64,000 bases of DNA from Synechocystis sp. LKSZ1 (GCF_040436315.1 NZ_AP031572.1:1116001-1180000), one strand, 5' to 3'; numbered from the stretch's first letter, positions 53,126 to 61,781 are shown. Notes: a model not told the origin generated them from the sequence alone. A program made the numbers and translations.

Positions 53126-53422
53126 GTGTTACATCTAATCTATATTTTGGCCTTTACCGTGATTGCTTTTTTAGCGGTCAGTAATCTAATTCGCAGTTTG
53201 ATCACCGTTAGCATGGGCACCCAGCGTACGATGCCCCTCCATCGCGCTAATGCTGCACCGAAAAGTTACCATCCCGAAATGTTTGATGACCGGGGTAATC
53301 CCATCAATGAACCCCTGCTGGTCATGCGTTCCGTGAGTGTCGAAGATGCCCGCCAACAATTAGATGCCCTCTACAATGCCTCGCCCAGCGGTACGCTTCC
53401 TGAAAAAGAGGAAGAAAGCTAG
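53126..53422 (+). CDS. DUF2973 family protein
   Basis: 98 aa with an N-terminal membrane helix (LHLIYILAFTVIAFLAVSNLIRSL) and a cytosolic tail with HPEMFDDRGNPINEPLLVMRSVSVEDARQQLDALYNASP. This is the cyanobacterial DUF2973 pattern; function unknown. Starts at GTG with GGGGAGA upstream. It is followed after 11 nt by the alpha/beta hydrolase gene and is probably in one transcript with it. Confidence 0.88.
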   Translation: MLHLIYILAFTVIAFLAVSNLIRSLITVSMGTQRTMPLHRANAAPKSYHPEMFDDRGNPINEPLLVMRSVSVEDARQQLDALYNASPSGTLPEKEEES

Positions 53423-53433
53423 GCCAAGGCTCA

Positions 53434-54063
53434 ATGAAATATATTTACCTCCACGGTTTTGCCTCCAGTCCCCAATCGGCTAAGGCTCAGTTTTTCCGTC
53501 GTCAATTGACGGCTCTTAATCTTTCGCTCCTGACGCCTGATCTGAACCAAGACGACTTCACCCACCTCACCCTCAGTCGTCAAATGGCTCAAGTTGCCCC
53601 AGAAATAGAATCCGCGGCATCGGTTACGTTAATGGGGTCGAGTTTAGGGGGCTTAACGGCCGCCTGGCTAGGTGAACAGTATCCTCAAGTGGAGCGGCTT
53701 ATCCTCTTGGCTCCCGCCTTTGGTTTTCTTCAGCATTGGCTCGCCCAGCTTGGCCCAGAAACGGTCAACACCTGGCAAAGTTCTGGCTATTTACCCGTTT
53801 TCCATCCCAGGGCACAAAGGGCCCTCCCCCTGGCCTATGGCTTTGTGACGGATGCTCAACAATACCCCGAAGAAAAGCTCCAGCGATCTATCCCAACCCT
53901 GATCTGCCATGGTCGCCAGGATGATGTCATTCCGCTACAGGCCAGTGAAATCTATGCCCAAGCAAGGCCCTGGGTTAGCCTGATTTCTTTGGATAGTGAC
54001 CATGCCCTCACAGGGGCCCTGGATCAGATCTGGAGCCATGTCCAAACCGCCTGTGGCCTCTAG
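53434..54063 (+). CDS. YqiA-like alpha/beta hydrolase
   Basis: 209 aa. IYLHGFASSPQSAKAQFFR begins the fold, the nucleophile elbow is GSSLGG (Ser near 71), the acid is in CHGRQDDVIP and the His in DSDHAL. This composition is typical of YqiA/YcfP esterase-like proteins. The natural substrate is unknown. Its 3' end is followed by the metallo-beta-lactamase-fold gene after 49 nt. Confidence 0.88.
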   Translation: MKYIYLHGFASSPQSAKAQFFRRQLTALNLSLLTPDLNQDDFTHLTLSRQMAQVAPEIESAASVTLMGSSLGGLTAAWLGEQYPQVERLILLAPAFGFLQHWLAQLGPETVNTWQSSGYLPVFHPRAQRALPLAYGFVTDAQQYPEEKLQRSIPTLICHGRQDDVIPLQASEIYAQARPWVSLISLDSDHALTGALDQIWSHVQTACGL

Positions 54064-54112
54064 CTTCTTTACAATCGTTTACAATAGCGGTAAATATTTT
54101 CGGGAAATAACC

Positions 54113-54904
54113 ATGCAATTAACCTGGTTTGACAGCAATTCTTGGCTGATAGAAATGGCAGGACAAACCATCCTGCTGGATCCCTGGCTGGTCGGCTCTC
54201 TGACCTTTGGTAATTTGCCCTGGTTATTTAAAGGAGAAAAGACGACGCAGTACGATCTCCCTGCCCCTATCGATTTACTTCTGCTCTCCCAGGGCCTGGA
54301 AGACCACGCCCACCCACCCACCCTCGCTAGCCTCGATCACCATTTGCCAGTGGTGGGTTCCCCTAATGCTGCTCGTGTTGTTACCGGCCTGGGCTACGAC
54401 CAAGTAACGGCCCTCCAACCAGGGGAAAGCCTTACCCTGAAGGGACGCTTAGAGATTCGGGCCCTACCGGGTTCCCTTGTCGGGCCTAATTTGATTGAAA
54501 ATGCCTACTTGTTAACGGATAAAGAAACTGGCCATCGCTTATACTATGAACCTCATGGTTTCCATGCTGCCGAACTGCAAGCCATGGGCCCGGTGGATGT
54601 CGTTTTGACCCCTGTCGTGGGGATTCGCCTTCTCGGCCTGGCCCCCGTGCTTAAAGGCCAAGAAACCACCCTAGAGCTATGCCGCTGGTTACAACCCCAG
54701 GTCTTGCTTCCCACTTCGGGGGCGGCGGCCATTACTTACGAGGGCCTACTGGCTAAGGTTTTGCGTTTAGAGGGATCCGTTGAGCGGTTCCAACAATTAT
54801 TACAGGCCAATCATCTAACGACGGAAGTGCTCCTGCCTCAGCCGGGCGTTCCCCTGGCCCTGGCTCTAGATGTGCCTGCTAGAACCGCTATGGCTACCCA
54901 GTAG
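54113..54904 (+). CDS. Metallo-beta-lactamase-fold protein with altered metal motif
   Basis: 263 aa from the ATG that follows the upstream hydrolase gene. The fold is UlaG-like: LTWFDSNSWLIEMAGQTILLDPWLVG, then LLLLSQGLEDHAHPPTL. In the usual HxHxDH motif the first two His are Gln60 and Leu62 here, whereas Asp64 and His65 are kept. YYEPHGFH and LLPTSGAAAITYEG follow. I cannot say whether it still binds metal; related plant and cyanobacterial proteins share such changes. Its 3' end overlaps the convergent phosphopantetheinyl transferase gene by 67 nt. Confidence 0.8.
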   Translation: MQLTWFDSNSWLIEMAGQTILLDPWLVGSLTFGNLPWLFKGEKTTQYDLPAPIDLLLLSQGLEDHAHPPTLASLDHHLPVVGSPNAARVVTGLGYDQVTALQPGESLTLKGRLEIRALPGSLVGPNLIENAYLLTDKETGHRLYYEPHGFHAAELQAMGPVDVVLTPVVGIRLLGLAPVLKGQETTLELCRWLQPQVLLPTSGAAAITYEGLLAKVLRLEGSVERFQQLLQANHLTTEVLLPQPGVPLALALDVPARTAMATQ

Positions 54905-55590
54905 TTTTCCTGGAAGGGAAAAGACAGCAGTCGCCAGGGCCGACTATCCTCCGGGAGATGTTGATAGGCCTGAGCCGATGGATCTAGGATCACCCGGTTT
55001 AAGCCACCGCTCAGGCCCTGGCCAATGGTCTTTAAATAGGCTTCCTTCGCTGTCCACAGTTGAAAAAAATACTGGTGCTGTTCTACTTGAGGTAATTGGT
55101 AAAGGGCCTGTACCTCGCAGGGAGCAAAGAAGCGTCGGGCCAGGGCCTTTACCTTGGCAACCCTTGGTAAATATTCCAGATCAATGCCAATACCGGGATT
55201 CTCCGTCAGGGCAATCACGGCCCAATCCTGAGCATGGCTGAGGTTAAACTGCAGGGCTTGAGGATGGATTTGAGGGTCTAGACCCGGCTTGCCTTTTGGC
55301 CCATAACTCAAACAAACTTCTGGGGGAGAACAGCCAAGATGCTGAGCAAGGAGCAAGCGGAGGGTCCCCCGTACCCATCGATAACGTTGGCGTTGCTGAG
55401 GTGCGCTCAAGGCCTCGGCCCGTTGCTTTTCCAGGGGAGATAGATAGGTTTCTAGTTGCGCTAATCCCTCAGGATTGAGAGTTTGGGGTAGGGGTAGATA
55501 CCAGAGGGAAATGGGGGCCAAATCCCTGGGAGTTAGCGAATGCTGATGGAGGCCCAGGGCCGGGAGTGCCTGCAAAATCGCTTGGCTCAC
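54838..55590 (-). CDS. 4'-Phosphopantetheinyl transferase (Sfp/HetI type)
   Basis: 250 aa. Transfers phosphopantetheine from CoA to carrier proteins of fatty acid, polyketide or peptide synthesis. Motifs: RYRWVRGTLRLLLA, YGPKGKPGL, FNLSHAQDWAVIAL, GIGIDLEYL (Mg-binding Asp/Glu) and WTAKEAYLKTIGQGLSGGL. About 11 C-terminal residues (SRARARGTPG) are low-complexity and encoded opposite the end of the metallo-beta-lactamase gene. Its ATG overlaps the end of the HXXEE gene by 4 nt. Cyanobacteria usually have a single such enzyme, so it likely activates the acyl carrier protein too. Confidence 0.9.
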   Translation of the reverse strand: MSQAILQALPALGLHQHSLTPRDLAPISLWYLPLPQTLNPEGLAQLETYLSPLEKQRAEALSAPQQRQRYRWVRGTLRLLLAQHLGCSPPEVCLSYGPKGKPGLDPQIHPQALQFNLSHAQDWAVIALTENPGIGIDLEYLPRVAKVKALARRFFAPCEVQALYQLPQVEQHQYFFQLWTAKEAYLKTIGQGLSGGLNRVILDPSAQAYQHLPEDSRPWRLLSFPFQENYWVAIAVLAGTSRARARGTPG

Positions 55591-56249
55591 GGGCTAGTTG
55601 TTGGGACTTCGCCCAATCCCATCGAGGCCGACTTGGAAATCTGTTTTTGATAGCGCTTCAGACCCAAAAAACCAGCGGCAGGCAAACCAAGGATAAAGAT
55701 AAAACCCACCAGCAGGTAGGGGTTCCAATAGAGGTTGTCCATCACGCCAGCATTTTTTAATAAATAAAGGGCCCACAGGGCGAAGGGGATATGCAATAGA
55801 CAAGCCGTTGCTAGGCCTGGGTTGTACCAGCGTCGGGTCGCCACGGACAAGACGATATGGACGACGGCTTGAAAGATAAAGAAATAGGGCATCCAGGCCG
55901 CGAAGCGCAGGTCTTGGGTCGCCAGCAGACCACAGAGGGGGAGAGGAAGCCAGATATACCCCATATTGATCCAGTAGACCAGGCTTTCATCGAGCATTCC
56001 CGTCTCTGGATTTTGTTTATATAGATCGCGGTTGGCAAATTCGACGAACCCGCCGGGAAATAGGTACTCCTCTGTTTCGTGCAACATGTACAAGGGAGCG
56101 CACAGGAGCATTGAGTAAAGGACGAGATTGTTGGGGGCCACCAAAACCGTGAGATAGACCAACAGAAAAATAGAGACCACGAGACCGGCCCTCATCCATT
56201 CACGGTGGAACCAATGGTAATAACCCAAAAGAGACATCGCGGTTGACAT
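55587..56249 (-). CDS. HXXEE-domain membrane protein
   Basis: 220 aa with about six membrane helices and the motif LHETEEYLFPGGFVEF (HxxEE) in the third region; H..E..E residues may coordinate metal. HXXEE proteins have no established function. GGAGG lies 8 nt before its ATG. It is followed by the phosphopantetheinyl transferase with 4-nt overlap, so the two are translationally coupled. Confidence 0.85.
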   Translation of the reverse strand: MSTAMSLLGYYHWFHREWMRAGLVVSIFLLVYLTVLVAPNNLVLYSMLLCAPLYMLHETEEYLFPGGFVEFANRDLYKQNPETGMLDESLVYWINMGYIWLPLPLCGLLATQDLRFAAWMPYFFIFQAVVHIVLSVATRRWYNPGLATACLLHIPFALWALYLLKNAGVMDNLYWNPYLLVGFIFILGLPAAGFLGLKRYQKQISKSASMGLGEVPTTSP

Positions 56250-56388
56250 AATCGTTACCTCCGGTCGTTAGTGGTCAATCCCCTTCCCCTGCCCCCCTGA
56301 AGGCCTTCGGAACAGGAGCGAAAACGCTTTATGATTGAGGGGAAGAATCTCTATAGTTCTACTCCAATCCAAAATTTAGCCTACGCTT

Positions 56389-56835
56389 ATGTCAATTTTC
56401 CGTTCCCTCTTTTCCCTGCTATTGGTCATTGTAGCAACGGTATTAGTGGCTTGCAGTGGCCCCCAAGTCCAGATTCCTACCACCTATTCCCCCGAAAAAA
56501 TTGCTCAACTGGAGGTCTATGTGACCCCTATTGAGAGTGCCCGCGAGAAAATGGAAACCCTCAAAACTCTGATCTCTGACCAGAATTGGGTGAACATTCG
56601 CACCTATATCCATGGCCCTCTGGGGCAACTCCGCCAGGATATGCTGAATTTATCTCGTTCCCTACTGCCCAAAGACCAAGACCAAGCTACAGCCCTGGCT
56701 CGGGAAGTGTTTGGCCACCTAGAACGCTTGGATGTTGCCGCCAAAGACCGCAGTTTAACCCAGGCTGGTGTTCAGTATCGGGAGGCCCTAGAGGACTTTG
56801 ATGCTTTCCTGAATTTAATTCCCAAGGCGAGCTAG
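56389..56835 (+). CDS. psbQ: Photosystem II lipoprotein PsbQ (CyanoQ)
   Basis: 148 aa. Signal peptide with lipobox LVAC at residue 22 and a four-helix PsbQ domain: PEKIAQLEVYVTPIESAREKMETLKTLI, IRTYIHGPLGQLRQDMLNLSRSLLP, ALAREVFGHLERLDVAAKD and AGVQYREALEDFDAFLNLIP. It attaches to the lumenal side of photosystem II and stabilises the oxygen-evolving complex. It is monocistronic by context, with a terminator after it and a divergent gene upstream. Confidence 0.93.
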   Translation: MSIFRSLFSLLLVIVATVLVACSGPQVQIPTTYSPEKIAQLEVYVTPIESAREKMETLKTLISDQNWVNIRTYIHGPLGQLRQDMLNLSRSLLPKDQDQATALAREVFGHLERLDVAAKDRSLTQAGVQYREALEDFDAFLNLIPKAS

Positions 56836-56857
56836 TCTGTTAGCCTTCTTCTTTCCC

Positions 56858-56904
56858 AAGTGACCGTTGCGGCAAGAGTTTGCTTGTCCTTTTGGTCACT
56901 TTTT
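56858..56904 (+). terminator. Terminator between psbQ and rbcR
   Basis: AAGTGACC (56858-56865) pairs perfectly with GGTCACTT (56894-56901) over 8 bp; the 28-nt loop holds a minor hairpin (CAAG/CTTG). TTT follows on the + strand before the rbcR stop codon. It fits an intrinsic terminator for psbQ and may also serve rbcR. Confidence 0.65.
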
Positions 56905-57907
56905 AACTATTGGGGAAGCGACTCGTGTTTTCCGGCGGTGCTTCTCGGTATTGTTGCGGCAGCTTCTCGGGTTCTAGGGCCTCGGGATAGGTGGAAAAAG
57001 GCGGCAAAATTTCCTTGATAAACGCTTCAGCGGCTTTAGAACGATAGCGGTTGGGGTTGATAATCACGTAGAGGGTGCGTCGGACTTCCACTTCCCGAAT
57101 CGGGGCAATGTGTAAGACCTTCATTTCCAGTTCTTTTTCAATAGCGGTGGTAGAGACAAAGGCGGCCCCTAGACCCGCTTGAACGGCATTTTTAATTGCC
57201 TCGATAGAATTTAATTCCATCTCAATTTTTAAGCGTTTAGTGTCAATTTCCCCTTGGCTCAATACCTTATCAATCACCTTACGGATGGTGGATTGGGAGT
57301 CTAGGCTAATAAACTTGAGCTTATACAGGTCTTCTTTTTGGATGGTTTCTACCTTGGCCAAGGGATGAAAGACCGGCATAATCAGGGCCAACTCATCCTC
57401 AGCGTAGGGAATGACCTGGAGGGTATCCTGGAGTTCGCTGGGAACTTCGCCGCCAATGATGGCCAGATCGACTTGACCGTTGGCCACGCCCCAGGAGGTA
57501 CGGCGAGTGGAATGCACCTGGAGTTGTACCGAAACATCAGGGTATTTTTGGCGAAAGAGGCCGATCATTCGCGGCAGAAGATAGGTTCCTGTGGTTTGCG
57601 AGGCCCCCACAATCAGAGTTCCCCCCTGGAGATTTTGCAGGTCTTCGATGGCTCGGCAGGTCTCTTGGCAGAGGGTCAGGATTTTTTCGCCGTAGTTGAG
57701 GAGCAGATAGCCCGCTTCCGTAAGCTGGGCTTTGCGGCCGCCCCGGTCAAAAAGGGGCACATTGAGTTGCTTTTCAAGATTTTGAACCTGAAGACTGACC
57801 GCTGGTTGGGAAACGTAGAGAGTGTCTGCGGCTCGCTTAAAACTGCCCTCAGCGGCTATGGCCTTGAGAATTCGCAGTTGATCTAACGTGAAGGGAATAT
57901 CTGACAT
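56903..57907 (-). CDS. rbcR: LysR-family regulator RbcR (Ycf30-type)
   Basis: 334 aa. N-terminal winged helix [40 protein letters not shown], then a co-inducer-binding domain with [32 protein letters not shown] and [10 protein letters not shown]. The sequence and DNA-binding part match RbcR/Ycf30, which activates RuBisCO and carbon fixation genes. It is divergent from the NnrU-like gene and carries a palindrome in the gap. The alternative reading is NdhR/CmpR, close relatives; the N-terminal [14 protein letters not shown] favours RbcR. Confidence 0.85.
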   Translation of the reverse strand: MSDIPFTLDQLRILKAIAAEGSFKRAADTLYVSQPAVSLQVQNLEKQLNVPLFDRGGRKAQLTEAGYLLLNYGEKILTLCQETCRAIEDLQNLQGGTLIVGASQTTGTYLLPRMIGLFRQKYPDVSVQLQVHSTRRTSWGVANGQVDLAIIGGEVPSELQDTLQVIPYAEDELALIMPVFHPLAKVETIQKEDLYKLKFISLDSQSTIRKVIDKVLSQGEIDTKRLKIEMELNSIEAIKNAVQAGLGAAFVSTTAIEKELEMKVLHIAPIREVEVRRTLYVIINPNRYRSKAAEAFIKEILPPFSTYPEALEPEKLPQQYREAPPENTSRFPNS

Positions 57908-57942
57908 AGGCTAGCCAGCGGTGGAGGGAAAGATCCTGGAGT

Positions 57943-57953
57943 TAACAGTGTTA
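57943..57953. promoter_or_regulatory. Palindrome upstream of rbcR
   Basis: TAACAGTGTTA is a perfect 11-bp palindrome in the rbcR/NnrU divergent gap, overlapping CAGTGTTACTG, which is also palindromic. A LysR-type T-N11-A box is possible, consistent with autoregulation, but it does not match the ATTA-N7-type RbcR box I know of. Function inferred only. Confidence 0.35.
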
Positions 57954-58075
57954 CTGTTTTTCCCATTGAAGAGACATTAACACAATCAGGGGGGCAAATT
58001 CCTTTAGAATCCAGGAGTTATCCCCATGATCCCGTTAGTTTTTATTTCCATTTTCTGTAACGAACGCGAAACAAT

Positions 58076-58792
58076 ATGTTGAACCTGAGCTGGTTGACAC
58101 CAAGTCATGGCATTATGGCTGCTCTTCTCCTCCTATTTGCCCTAGCTCACAGCGGTTTAGCGGCCCTGCGGCCCTGGGGAGAGGGCCAAATTGGCGCCCG
58201 GGCCTATCGGGTTGTCTTTGCCTTGGTTAGCCTTCCTCTAGCAACGGTATTGATCCTTTATTTTTTCAATCATCGCTACGATGGTCTGACCCTCTGGCAT
58301 CTCCAGGGTTGGACTGGTACCAAAGCCCTTGTCTGGAGCCTATCGGCCCTTTCCTTCTTCTTCCTCTACCCTGCCACTTTTAACCTCCTAGAAATTGCCG
58401 CGCTTCAAAAACCCGAAATTCACCTCTACGAAACTGGGATCATTCGCATTTGCCGCCATCCCCAATTTGTCGGCCAGGTTATTTGGTGTGTAGCCCATTG
58501 TCTTTGGCTGGGTACAACCTTTACCCTGCTAACATCCCTGGGGTTGATTGCCCACCATGGCTTTGCCATTTGGCACGGGGATCGCCGTTGGTTTCGTAAA
58601 TATGGTGAGGCCTTTCTCCAGGTCAAGGCCCGCACTTCTATCCTGCCGTTTAAGGCGATTTGGGAGGGCCGACAAACCCTGGTCTGGCAAGAATTTCTAA
58701 CGCCGGCCTATGCTGGGGTGACAGGATTTATTGTTCTTCTTTGGTGGGGTCATCCTTGGTTAATGCAGATCACTAGTCGGGTGGCTTGGTAG
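58076..58792 (+). CDS. NnrU/Z-ISO family membrane protein, probable zeta-carotene isomerase
   Basis: 238 aa with about six membrane helices. The NnrU pattern is seen as LLFALAHSGLAALRPWGE, YRVVFALVSLP, NLLEIAALQKPEIHLYETGIIRICRHPQF and AHHGFAIWHGDRRWFRKYGEAF. Plant and cyanobacterial relatives include the 15-cis-zeta-carotene isomerase Z-ISO, which uses heme; several conserved His are here. Z-ISO activity is therefore plausible, which would fit the other pigment genes of the window. Divergent from rbcR. Confidence 0.75.
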   Translation: MLNLSWLTPSHGIMAALLLLFALAHSGLAALRPWGEGQIGARAYRVVFALVSLPLATVLILYFFNHRYDGLTLWHLQGWTGTKALVWSLSALSFFFLYPATFNLLEIAALQKPEIHLYETGIIRICRHPQFVGQVIWCVAHCLWLGTTFTLLTSLGLIAHHGFAIWHGDRRWFRKYGEAFLQVKARTSILPFKAIWEGRQTLVWQEFLTPAYAGVTGFIVLLWWGHPWLMQITSRVAW

Positions 58793-58942
58793 GGCCAGTT
58801 GATTCAAGGGTGAAGTATAAAGGCTGAAGATAAGGCCAGATAGAGTTAGCCAACCACTTACCTCGTCAATTTTCCAGGGCTTCCTGGCAGATGATCCCCA
58901 TTGGTTGTAGCATGGTTGAAACGTTGGCCCCCAGACCGCCCC

Positions 58943-59281
58943 ATGCTGTCCGTTAATGAAAAAACCTTCCCCAGCATCGTTTTAGAGTCTCCCCAGCCAG
59001 TTTTAGTCTATTTCTGGGCCCCCTGGTGTGGGCTGTGTCGCTTTGTGAATCCTCTGCTGGGACGACTCCAAGCCGAAGTCGGCGATAGTTTACAGTTAGT
59101 GGATGTAAATGCGGATGCTAATTTTCGCCTGGCCAATGCCTATCGCCTCCGGAGTCTTCCCACCCTCCTACTCTTTCACCAGGGCCAGATTATCCAGCGT
59201 TTAGAAGATTTCCGCGTCCGGGAAGATTTGCAGAGTATTTGTGAGTTTGTACGTTCTTACTTTATGGCTAGGTCAGCTTAA
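58943..59281 (+). CDS. Thioredoxin-fold protein with CGLC active site
   Basis: 112 aa from ATG 58943 (an in-frame TTG 42 nt earlier gives a longer, less typical N-terminus). YFWAPWCGLCRFV contains CxxC with Gly-Leu instead of the thioredoxin Gly-Pro; SLPTLLLFHQG supplies the cis-Pro. The fold is complete. The altered motif may shift its redox potential. The likely role is as a cytosolic thiol oxidoreductase. It converges on bioD, with 7 nt between their ends. Confidence 0.87.
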   Translation: MLSVNEKTFPSIVLESPQPVLVYFWAPWCGLCRFVNPLLGRLQAEVGDSLQLVDVNADANFRLANAYRLRSLPTLLLFHQGQIIQRLEDFRVREDLQSICEFVRSYFMARSA

Positions 59282-59288
59282 GCCTAAG

Positions 59289-60020
59289 TCAGGCCTGGGA
59301 CAAGTCAAAAACACCATGTAACTGCTCTAGCTCTAGCTCAGCGGCCTTCTGAGCCAAGCAGAGGGGATCAAGGGTCTCTTTTTCCTTGAGGTGGGGAATC
59401 ACGCCTAACACAGGAATCTGGGTCAAGTGTTCAATCAAGGTCGGATCAGCCCAGGCTTGGAGTTGCTCCTCGGCGTGTTTTTTTCGACAACTTAAAACAA
59501 TGCCCTTGAGGGGAACCTGACACTGGCGGGCCAGGGCCACGTGGGCAATGATTTGGCCAAGACAGCCTAGCTTGACGGGGGCAACGAGCAGGGTTGGCAA
59601 GCGCCATAGGCCAGCAATATCCGCCACCGTTAGTTCCGGGGTAACGGGAGAACCCAGACCGCCGAGGGCCTCCACCAATACGCGGGGATGTTTGGACTGT
59701 AACTGGGTCAAAGCCTGCCAGAGAAGGGCTAAATCAACAGTTTTTCCTTCCTGGGCGGCGGCAATGGGCGGGGCCAGGGGAGCCGTAAAGCGTAGGGGGG
59801 TCACTAGTTGCCAATGGCCCTGATCGCCAAACAGGGCCTGGTAATGCTCCTCATCCCCGATCCCCGTCTGTAGCAACTTCATTAAGCCGAGGGATTGTTG
59901 GGAATGGTACTGGCGCCAGTAGGCCGCCAGGGCTGAAGTTAATACCGTTTTACCGACTTCCGTATCTGTACCCGTAATCAACAGAGTTTGTTGGGAGGGG
60001 GAAGCAGAAAAATTGCCCAT
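59289..60020 (-). CDS. bioD: Dethiobiotin synthetase
   Basis: 243 aa. Carboxylates 7,8-diaminopelargonic acid to dethiobiotin with ATP, the penultimate step in biotin synthesis. The P-loop GTDTEVGKTVLTSAL is the BioD signature; MKLLQTG replaces the common KPVQTG; VEALGGLGSPV and VAPVKLGCLG are also typical. The start at 60020 is chosen because it leads into the P-loop at the usual distance; an ATG 27 nt upstream is possible. Confidence 0.93.
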   Translation of the reverse strand: MGNFSASPSQQTLLITGTDTEVGKTVLTSALAAYWRQYHSQQSLGLMKLLQTGIGDEEHYQALFGDQGHWQLVTPLRFTAPLAPPIAAAQEGKTVDLALLWQALTQLQSKHPRVLVEALGGLGSPVTPELTVADIAGLWRLPTLLVAPVKLGCLGQIIAHVALARQCQVPLKGIVLSCRKKHAEEQLQAWADPTLIEHLTQIPVLGVIPHLKEKETLDPLCLAQKAAELELEQLHGVFDLSQA

Positions 60021-60154
60021 GGTTTTCCTAGAATCTACGGGCTTCAAGCCCAGGTGAATCGGTTATGATGTCTAGAGAACGATCGCCCGTCAGAATTGTG
60101 TTGAATGTCTGATGGAGATCCTACCTGCCATGCATTGAGGGTCAAGTATCTGCC

Positions 60155-61147
60155 GTGAGCCATCCCGTTACTTTAACACGTCAATCGACACTACCGTCAT
60201 TGTCGGATAACAACCGTCTCCGTCTCTTTTCTGGATCGGCCAATCCCTCGCTTTCCCAAGAGGTTGCCCGTTATTTGGGGATGGATATTGGCCCCATGCT
60301 CCGCAAACGATTTGCCGATGGAGAACTCTATATTCAAATTCAGGAATCCATCCGGGGAGGAGACGTTTATCTGATCCAACCCTGTTGTCACCCGGTCAAT
60401 GACAACCTGATGGAGTTGTTGATTATGGTTGATGCCTGCCGTCGGGCTTCAGCTCGTCAGATCACGGCGGTGCTTCCCTACTACGGCTATGCTCGGGCAG
60501 ACCGGAAAACCGCTGGCCGGGAGTCCATTGCTGCTAAATTAGTGGCGAACCTGATCACCAGTGCTGGGGCCCAACGGGTCTTAGCGATGGATCTCCATTC
60601 TGCCCAAATTCAAGGCTATTTCGATATTCCCTTCGACCATGTCTACGGTTCTCCCGTCATCATCGATTATCTGCTGAGTAAAAATCTCAGTGATCTCGTG
60701 GTCGTTTCCCCCGATGTCGGTGGTGTAGCCAGGGCCAGGGCCTTTGCCAAAAAGCTCAATGAAGCCCCTCTAGCGATTATTGACAAACGTCGTCAATCCC
60801 ACAACGTAGCCGAAGTGCTCAACCTCATTGGAGATGTGGAGGGTAAAACCGCTGTATTGGTTGATGACATGATAGACACCGCCGGCACAATCCAGGAAGG
60901 AGCTCGTTTGTTGCGAGAAAACGGTGCCCGCCAGGTCTATGCCTGTGCTACCCATGCGGTCTTTTCGGAACCGGCTATTAGCCGTCTTTCCAGCGGACTC
61001 CTGGAAGAGGTGATTGTCACCAATACGATCCCCATTCCCGATGACCATCATTTTCCCCAACTCACCATTCTTTCCGTGGCCAATTTATTGGGAGAGGCCA
61101 TCTGGCGCATCCACGACGAAAGTTCCGTCAGTAGTATGTTCCGCTAA
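60155..61147 (+). CDS. prs: Ribose-phosphate pyrophosphokinase (PRPP synthetase)
   Basis: 330 aa, GTG start. Makes PRPP from ribose 5-phosphate and ATP for nucleotide, His and Trp synthesis. LRLFSGSANPSLSQEVARYLG, FADGELYIQIQESIRG, YYGYARADRKTAGRE, DLHSAQIQGYF, SPDVGG and the PRPP-binding loop VLVDDMIDTAGTI are all present. It begins about 134 nt from bioD, divergently. Confidence 0.98.
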   Translation: MSHPVTLTRQSTLPSLSDNNRLRLFSGSANPSLSQEVARYLGMDIGPMLRKRFADGELYIQIQESIRGGDVYLIQPCCHPVNDNLMELLIMVDACRRASARQITAVLPYYGYARADRKTAGRESIAAKLVANLITSAGAQRVLAMDLHSAQIQGYFDIPFDHVYGSPVIIDYLLSKNLSDLVVVSPDVGGVARARAFAKKLNEAPLAIIDKRRQSHNVAEVLNLIGDVEGKTAVLVDDMIDTAGTIQEGARLLRENGARQVYACATHAVFSEPAISRLSSGLLEEVIVTNTIPIPDDHHFPQLTILSVANLLGEAIWRIHDESSVSSMFR

Positions 61148-61166
61148 TCCAGATAATCTAGAGCGG

Positions 61167-61209
61167 GAGAGACAATGCCGGTTGTAGTCAACCTGGAGCC
61201 ACCTCTCTC
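61167..61209. other. Structured element downstream of prs
   Basis: GAGAGA (61167-61172) and TCTCTC (61204-61209) could close a stem-loop containing an inner hairpin GGTTG-TAGT-CAACC (61180-61193). There is no T tract, so it may be an mRNA 3' structure or partial terminator for prs. The gap also repeats CCTGGAGC. Weak evidence. Confidence 0.3.
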
Positions 61210-61289
61210 GCCAACATGGGATGGGAGTTATGATGTTTAAAAATTAGCGCTACCTGGAGCGACGTTAGGGCATAGGCATCAGCAACTTC

Positions 61290-61694
61290 CTAGATTGTTA
61301 TAAGCCGTTGGCGCCAGACTTCTGGTAGGTTAATCGCTTTTCGGCTCTGGGGATGAATGCAAACATGCTTAAGCTTAGCCCGAGCGACGAGAGTTTCCGG
61401 GGCCGCTAGCAAAAAGAGTTGGTAATCGGTCTCGAAGCTGCGCTGGCTGAGATGGGGAACTGTTACCTGAATCAGGAGGGTATCGCCACAGGCTAGGGGG
61501 GCCAAAAAATCAATTTCTGCATGGACAATGGGCAGGGCTCCGTCCGGGCTGGTAAGGATGCTGGAGAGGGGCAGGCCAACGGTGGCAAGACTAGCTTCGT
61601 AGGCTTCGTGACAAAGGGAAAGGAGAGTGGCGAAATAGACAACTCCCGCACTATCGGTATCGGCCAGATGGAGGGCGCGTTGGTAGGAAAACAT
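61290..61694 (-). CDS. 1,4-Dihydroxy-2-naphthoyl-CoA thioesterase (hotdog fold)
   Basis: 134 aa from ATG 61694. Releases 1,4-dihydroxy-2-naphthoate from its CoA ester in phylloquinone synthesis. LHLADTDSAGVVYFATLLSLCHEAYEASL includes the catalytic Asp of the cyanobacterial enzyme; DFLAPLACGDTL and the C-terminal hotdog strands follow. Longer upstream extensions in the same frame are rejected because they run opposite the start of the next gene and contain no family sequence. Confidence 0.9.
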   Translation of the reverse strand: MFSYQRALHLADTDSAGVVYFATLLSLCHEAYEASLATVGLPLSSILTSPDGALPIVHAEIDFLAPLACGDTLLIQVTVPHLSQRSFETDYQLFLLAAPETLVARAKLKHVCIHPQSRKAINLPEVWRQRLITI

Positions 61695-61781
61695 GACAAG
61701 GGTAAAAAAAGCAGGGGCCTGATTGCAGGGGCGCAAAATCCGGCAAGATAGGGGAAGTTTAATCCCCGTATTGAAATTATT

